DNA of 64,000 nucleotides from JACKCB01 sp964452775 (GTDB lineage: Bacteria > Chloroflexota > Anaerolineae > Promineifilales > Promineifilaceae), in the NCBI GenBank assembly GCA_964452775.1, contig CAYVQP010000012.1, positions 1-64,000 of the forward strand, given 5' to 3'. The notes beneath the pieces are model-generated. The model was not told where the DNA came from. It saw only the letters and a program-made list of their open reading frames with translations, and searched no databases. Positions within the stretch are counted from its first letter, which is position 1. Each line of letters begins with the position of its first letter. A program made the position numbers and the translations under genes. Of the stretch, positions 61,647 through 64,000 are shown in pieces.

Positions 61647-62297
61647 ATGGCGCGTATCAAGGTGTACCACAACCCGGATTTCCTGGAGTATCGGGGAGAG
61701 CACAGCCAAATCTCCCTGCCGGCCCAGCCGGTAGCCGTCGTGGAAGCGCCGGACGCGCTCTCGCCGGCGGAGATGCTCGAATTCGCCTACATGCGGACCC
61801 AACACGCGGATAAGAGCTGGTACAACAATCCCGAGGTGACCGCCTACCTGCGCAGCACCTCCGTGGGCGACCTCATCGCGGACCCGGCCGGCGAGCTGCA
61901 CGTCGTCGAATCGGCCGGCTTCCGGCCCTACCAGCCGGACGCCGGTTCACCGCAGCAGCGCCTGGCGGAAGCGCAACGCGCGCTGGCGGAGGCGGTCGGG
62001 CAGGCGGACACGAGCCGGATGCTGTCAGCCGCCCGGCAGGCGCTGGCAGTGGTCCGACAGGTGCTGACCGCAATTGGATATCCTGCTGGCGATATGCCTG
62101 TCCCATGGGAGGATGCCCGGCCGGGAGACCTGGTCAGTGACCCGGATGGAGCACTACACCGGGTCATCGCCCGCCGCATATATCCCCGGAAACGAGCCGA
62201 GCGCCTGCTGGCCCACATCCCCAACGGACAGATCCGGCCGGACGGCGAACAGGAGTGGGCAGTGCTCGCGCCGGTAGAGAAGGAGGTAGAACTGTGA
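61647..62297 (+). CDS. Hypothetical protein
   Basis: 216 residues. MARIKVYHNPDFLEYRGEHS begins a compact N-terminal domain; two similar segments (VGDLIADPAGELHVVE and PGDLVSDPDGALHRVI) suggest a duplicated small beta motif, and a helical linker (QQRLAEAQRALAEAV) joins them. No known family. Its stop overlaps the radC start (GTGA), so the two were co-translated before radC was broken. Confidence 0.6.
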   Translation: MARIKVYHNPDFLEYRGEHSQISLPAQPVAVVEAPDALSPAEMLEFAYMRTQHADKSWYNNPEVTAYLRSTSVGDLIADPAGELHVVESAGFRPYQPDAGSPQQRLAEAQRALAEAVGQADTSRMLSAARQALAVVRQVLTAIGYPAGDMPVPWEDARPGDLVSDPDGALHRVIARRIYPRKRAERLLAHIPNGQIRPDGEQEWAVLAPVEKEVEL

Positions 62298-62440
62298 ACA
62301 TGCAACTACCCCTGCCCTACTTCCGGCCGCCCGTAGACGAGCGCCGTGTCTGTGACCTGCCGGCGGAAGACCGGCCGCTCTACCGCCTCCACCAGGTAGG
62401 CGCCGGCGCGCTGGGAGCCTCCGAGCTGCTCGCGTTGGTT
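62294..62440 (+). pseudogene. radC: radC, interrupted after 49 codons
   Basis: GTG 62294 or ATG 62300 starts NMQLPLPYFRPPVDERRVCD followed by LPAEDRPLYRLHQVGAGALGASELLALVV, the RadC/UPF0758 N-terminal pattern (LP-x-x-DRP---L---GA-AL---ELLAL). Family-like sequence ends at about 62440, exactly where TGTCACTTTACCC and the transposon end repeats begin; the frame then stops at 62479. RadC normally has about 225 residues with a JAB domain, so three quarters are missing, probably displaced beyond the far end of the transposon. Confidence 0.75.
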
Positions 62441-62450
62441 GTCACTTTAC

Positions 62451-62580
62451 CCATAACCTGGCCGCATGGGGAAGCATAATCTGGCCGAAAAACGCTCCAG
62501 ATGAGACCCTGGCATAGATTTCCCATTCCTTTTAGAACCATAACTTGGCCGTGAGTTCCAAATGGAACCATAAAATGGCC
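62451..62580 (+). repeat. Four putative transposase-binding repeats
   Basis: CCATAACCTGGCC (62451), GCATAATCTGGCC (62474), CCATAACTTGGCC (62538) and CCATAAAATGGCC (62568), all in the same orientation. Copies 3 and 4 share a longer AACCATAA context. Spacing is 23, 64 and 30 bp. Confidence 0.8.
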
Positions 62581-62723
62581 TGGATTTCTCTTCCATCTGA
62601 AACCTCCCATCCCACCGTTTAGCAACTGCTTCCCGTTTGAGCAGGATTTGTTAAGGTCAGGTGGGCCAACTCACACTGCCCAGAAAGTGTGAGAATCCAC
62701 CTATTCCTGAACTGGAGGTTTCC

Positions 62724-64000
62724 ATGTTTAACGAGAGAGAGCTACAACTGTGGTTTGACCAATGTCAATTATCCCCGGAGGCGCGAAAACTCATCGAAGA
62801 AGTCCGGTCTGCGCCCCCCTCGCGCCGACTGGACAGCACTGTCAAAAGTGTGTTCGTGCAATACCCGAGTCGAAAAATGGGATGCGTTATCCAGGCCAGA
62901 GGCCACCGCGTGACCTTGCCGGCTGTCATCCAGATGGAATACGACAATGCCGTGCTGGAATTCTATGACCAACCCCCTCCTTTCCCTATCCGATATTTGA
63001 CCAAAGCCGGTCATGAAACAACGCCACTGGCGCGGCCAGATTTTTTCGTTATGGGTCAAGACAGCGCCGGCTGGACAGAGTGGCGGTCAGAAAAAGGCCT
63101 GGCGCAACGCGCTGGGAAGATGCCCAATCGTTATGTACAAACGGCGGACGGGCAATGGCGCTGCCCGCCGGGAGAAGCGTATGCCGGCCAATTTGGTCTG
63201 TTTTACCGCGTTCATTCAACGGCCGAAATCAACTGGATATTCCAACGCAATATCAATTTCCTGAGCGATTACTTACAAGCAAATTGTCCGCCGGTAAGCA
63301 GATCAGTCATCCAGCCCGTCCTGTCGCAGGTGGCCACCGCGCCTGGCATAACCCTCCACGACCTACAACACGCCGTGGCTGTGGCCACGCTTGATGATTT
63401 GCATATCCTCGTCGCCCAGCGGCAGGTCTACGTGGATTTAGAAGCCGCGCCACTGGCCGAGCCAATGGCTGTTCGCGTATTCGCCAACGAAGAAACCGCC
63501 CAGTTCTATGCCCTTGGTTTGTCTACATCCCATGAGAAGAGACCCGATACACCTTCCGTCATCAATATGCTTCCTGGAGAAACCATTGTATGGGATGAGA
63601 GACTATGGCAAATCTTGAATGTGGGGAAAAGCGAAGTGGCCTTGCTGGGCGAAGAAAAGGAGCTGATATCCCTCCCTCAGCAGCAGTTAGAAAGGCTGCT
63701 AAAGCAAGGGTGTATTCACGGCGTCGGGAGGGAACGGGAAGAGAGCCTGGACGTCGAGGTCAAAGAGACCCTTTATCAAGCAAGCCCGGCTGACCTGCGA
63801 GAAGGCAATCGTCGTTATCAGCTTCTGTACCCGGCGGGGCCAGAGCAATTCACTCCATCCAGAACCAATCGCCGTTGGCGCGAGCGGTGGAATGAGGCGG
63901 AAAGTCGTTATGGCTACGGTTACATCGGTCTCATTCCCCACACGTCCCGGCGCGGTAACCGGCAGCGCAAGTTGCCGGTGGAAACAATTACCCTGATGGA
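62724..64000 (+). CDS. TnsA-TnsB-like transposase, 3' end outside window
   Basis: Open from ATG 62724 (GGAGG 7 bases upstream) to the edge, 425 residues. Residues 45-130 match the TnsA endonuclease: Glu72 in QMEYDNAVLEFYDQP, Asp106 in RPDFFVM, and Glu-Lys in EWRSEKGL (about 118-124), the E-D-x-K catalytic set. Residues 150-240 are helical, like the TnsA C-domain. From about 275 the sequence (MLPGETIVWDERLWQILNVG, ISLPQQQLERLLKQG) resembles the N-terminal part of TnsB-type transposases, ahead of the DDE core that would lie outside the window. A fused TnsA-TnsB is known from several Tn7-like groups, including CRISPR-associated ones. It makes the double-strand cuts that excise and join the element. 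Confidence 0.7.
   Translation, partial: MFNERELQLWFDQCQLSPEARKLIEEVRSAPPSRRLDSTVKSVFVQYPSRKMGCVIQARGHRVTLPAVIQMEYDNAVLEFYDQPPPFPIRYLTKAGHETTPLARPDFFVMGQDSAGWTEWRSEKGLAQRAGKMPNRYVQTADGQWRCPPGEAYAGQFGLFYRVHSTAEINWIFQRNINFLSDYLQANCPPVSRSVIQPVLSQVATAPGITLHDLQHAVAVATLDDLHILVAQRQVYVDLEAAPLAEPMAVRVFANEETAQFYALGLSTSHEKRPDTPSVINMLPGETIVWDERLWQILNVGKSEVALLGEEKELISLPQQQLERLLKQGCIHGVGREREESLDVEVKETLYQASPADLREGNRRYQLLYPAGPEQFTPSRTNRRWRERWNEAESRYGYGYIGLIPHTSRRGNRQRKLPVETITLM

Larger units (their letters stand above)
62440..64000 (+). mobile_element. Tn7-like transposon, left end and first gene (partial)
   Basis: The junction with radC begins TGTCACTTTACCC; TGT is the usual terminus of Tn7/Mu-type elements. 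Four direct repeats of CATAA-N2-TGGCC follow within 130 bp, as expected for transposase-binding sites at such an end, then a TnsA-TnsB-like gene from 62724. The element runs past the window edge, so the other end, target duplication and cargo cannot be seen. Confidence 0.7.

Noticed and set aside
1..64000. tRNA or rRNA genes
   Set aside because: No cloverleaf or ribosomal RNA sequence was recognised by eye; a covariance-model scan would be needed to exclude a tRNA in the longer noncoding stretches.

Overview
The window is GC-rich, densely coded bacterial DNA. Adenylate cyclase/NB-ARC/TPR signalling proteins, TPR and beta-propeller lipoproteins with T/P/A/E-rich linkers, tyrosine recombinases and a large type III CRISPR locus together suggest a filamentous Chloroflexota (Anaerolineae/Caldilineae-like). 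That is an inference from gene content, not a demonstrated assignment. The sequence is a scaffold: both 100-N gaps (2516-2615, 56839-56938) are flanked by the same 55 bases on each side, so they are almost certainly unmerged contig overlaps rather than missing DNA.

Layout. (1) 1-5021: two minus-strand envelope lipoprotein genes (a beta-propeller-like protein cut by the window edge, and a 781-aa TPR protein). (2) 5.3-12.9 kb: a decaying mobile region with a 5'-truncated copy of a tyrosine recombinase gene and its intact copy, a DUF4160/DUF2442 pair, an IS6-type element with two nonsense codons, and two further genes each split by one in-frame stop. (3) 13.5-18.6 kb: a hypothetical protein, a zinc-dependent phospholipase C-like protein and a PQQ-type beta-propeller lipoprotein. 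(4) 19.4-21.3 kb: a second tyrosine recombinase and a GIY-YIG-like protein, marking the edge of a defence island.

(5) 21.6-40.7 kb: a BREX-like operon on the plus strand: HTH regulator, RadC-N/BrxA-like fusion, a small BrxB-position protein, a 1426-aa BrxC/PglY ATPase, DNA methyltransferase 1, GmrSD/BrxU-type nuclease, PglZ, DNA methyltransferase 2, a four-helix-bundle protein, and BrxL (AAA+/Lon) with an AlbA_2 tail. The two methyltransferases share a near-identical C-terminal part but differ in their catalytic and zinc-ribbon halves, which are also lower in GC. CCAA/CTAA tetranucleotide tracts sit at four successive gene junctions of this operon.

(6) 40.8-57.2 kb: a convergent type III CRISPR-Cas locus (minus strand: cmr1, cmr6-like, cas10, cmr4, cmr5, cmr3-like, a two-TM membrane protein, cas6) followed by an array of 89 written repeats (88 after merging the artefactual gap). 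Cas10 keeps the HD motif but has lost GGDD, the hallmark of subtype III-C. The repeat tag ATTGAAAC reads on the minus strand, so the leader is at 57218 onward. (7) 57.6-60.3 kb: WYL regulator, cas2 without cas1, an RNase HI and a RemA/DUF370-like gene. (8) 60.6-62.4 kb: a cassette of small plasmid/phage-like genes ending in radC, which is interrupted at about 62440 by the end of a Tn7-like transposon carrying four directly repeated putative transposase-binding sites and a TnsA-TnsB-like gene that runs off the window.
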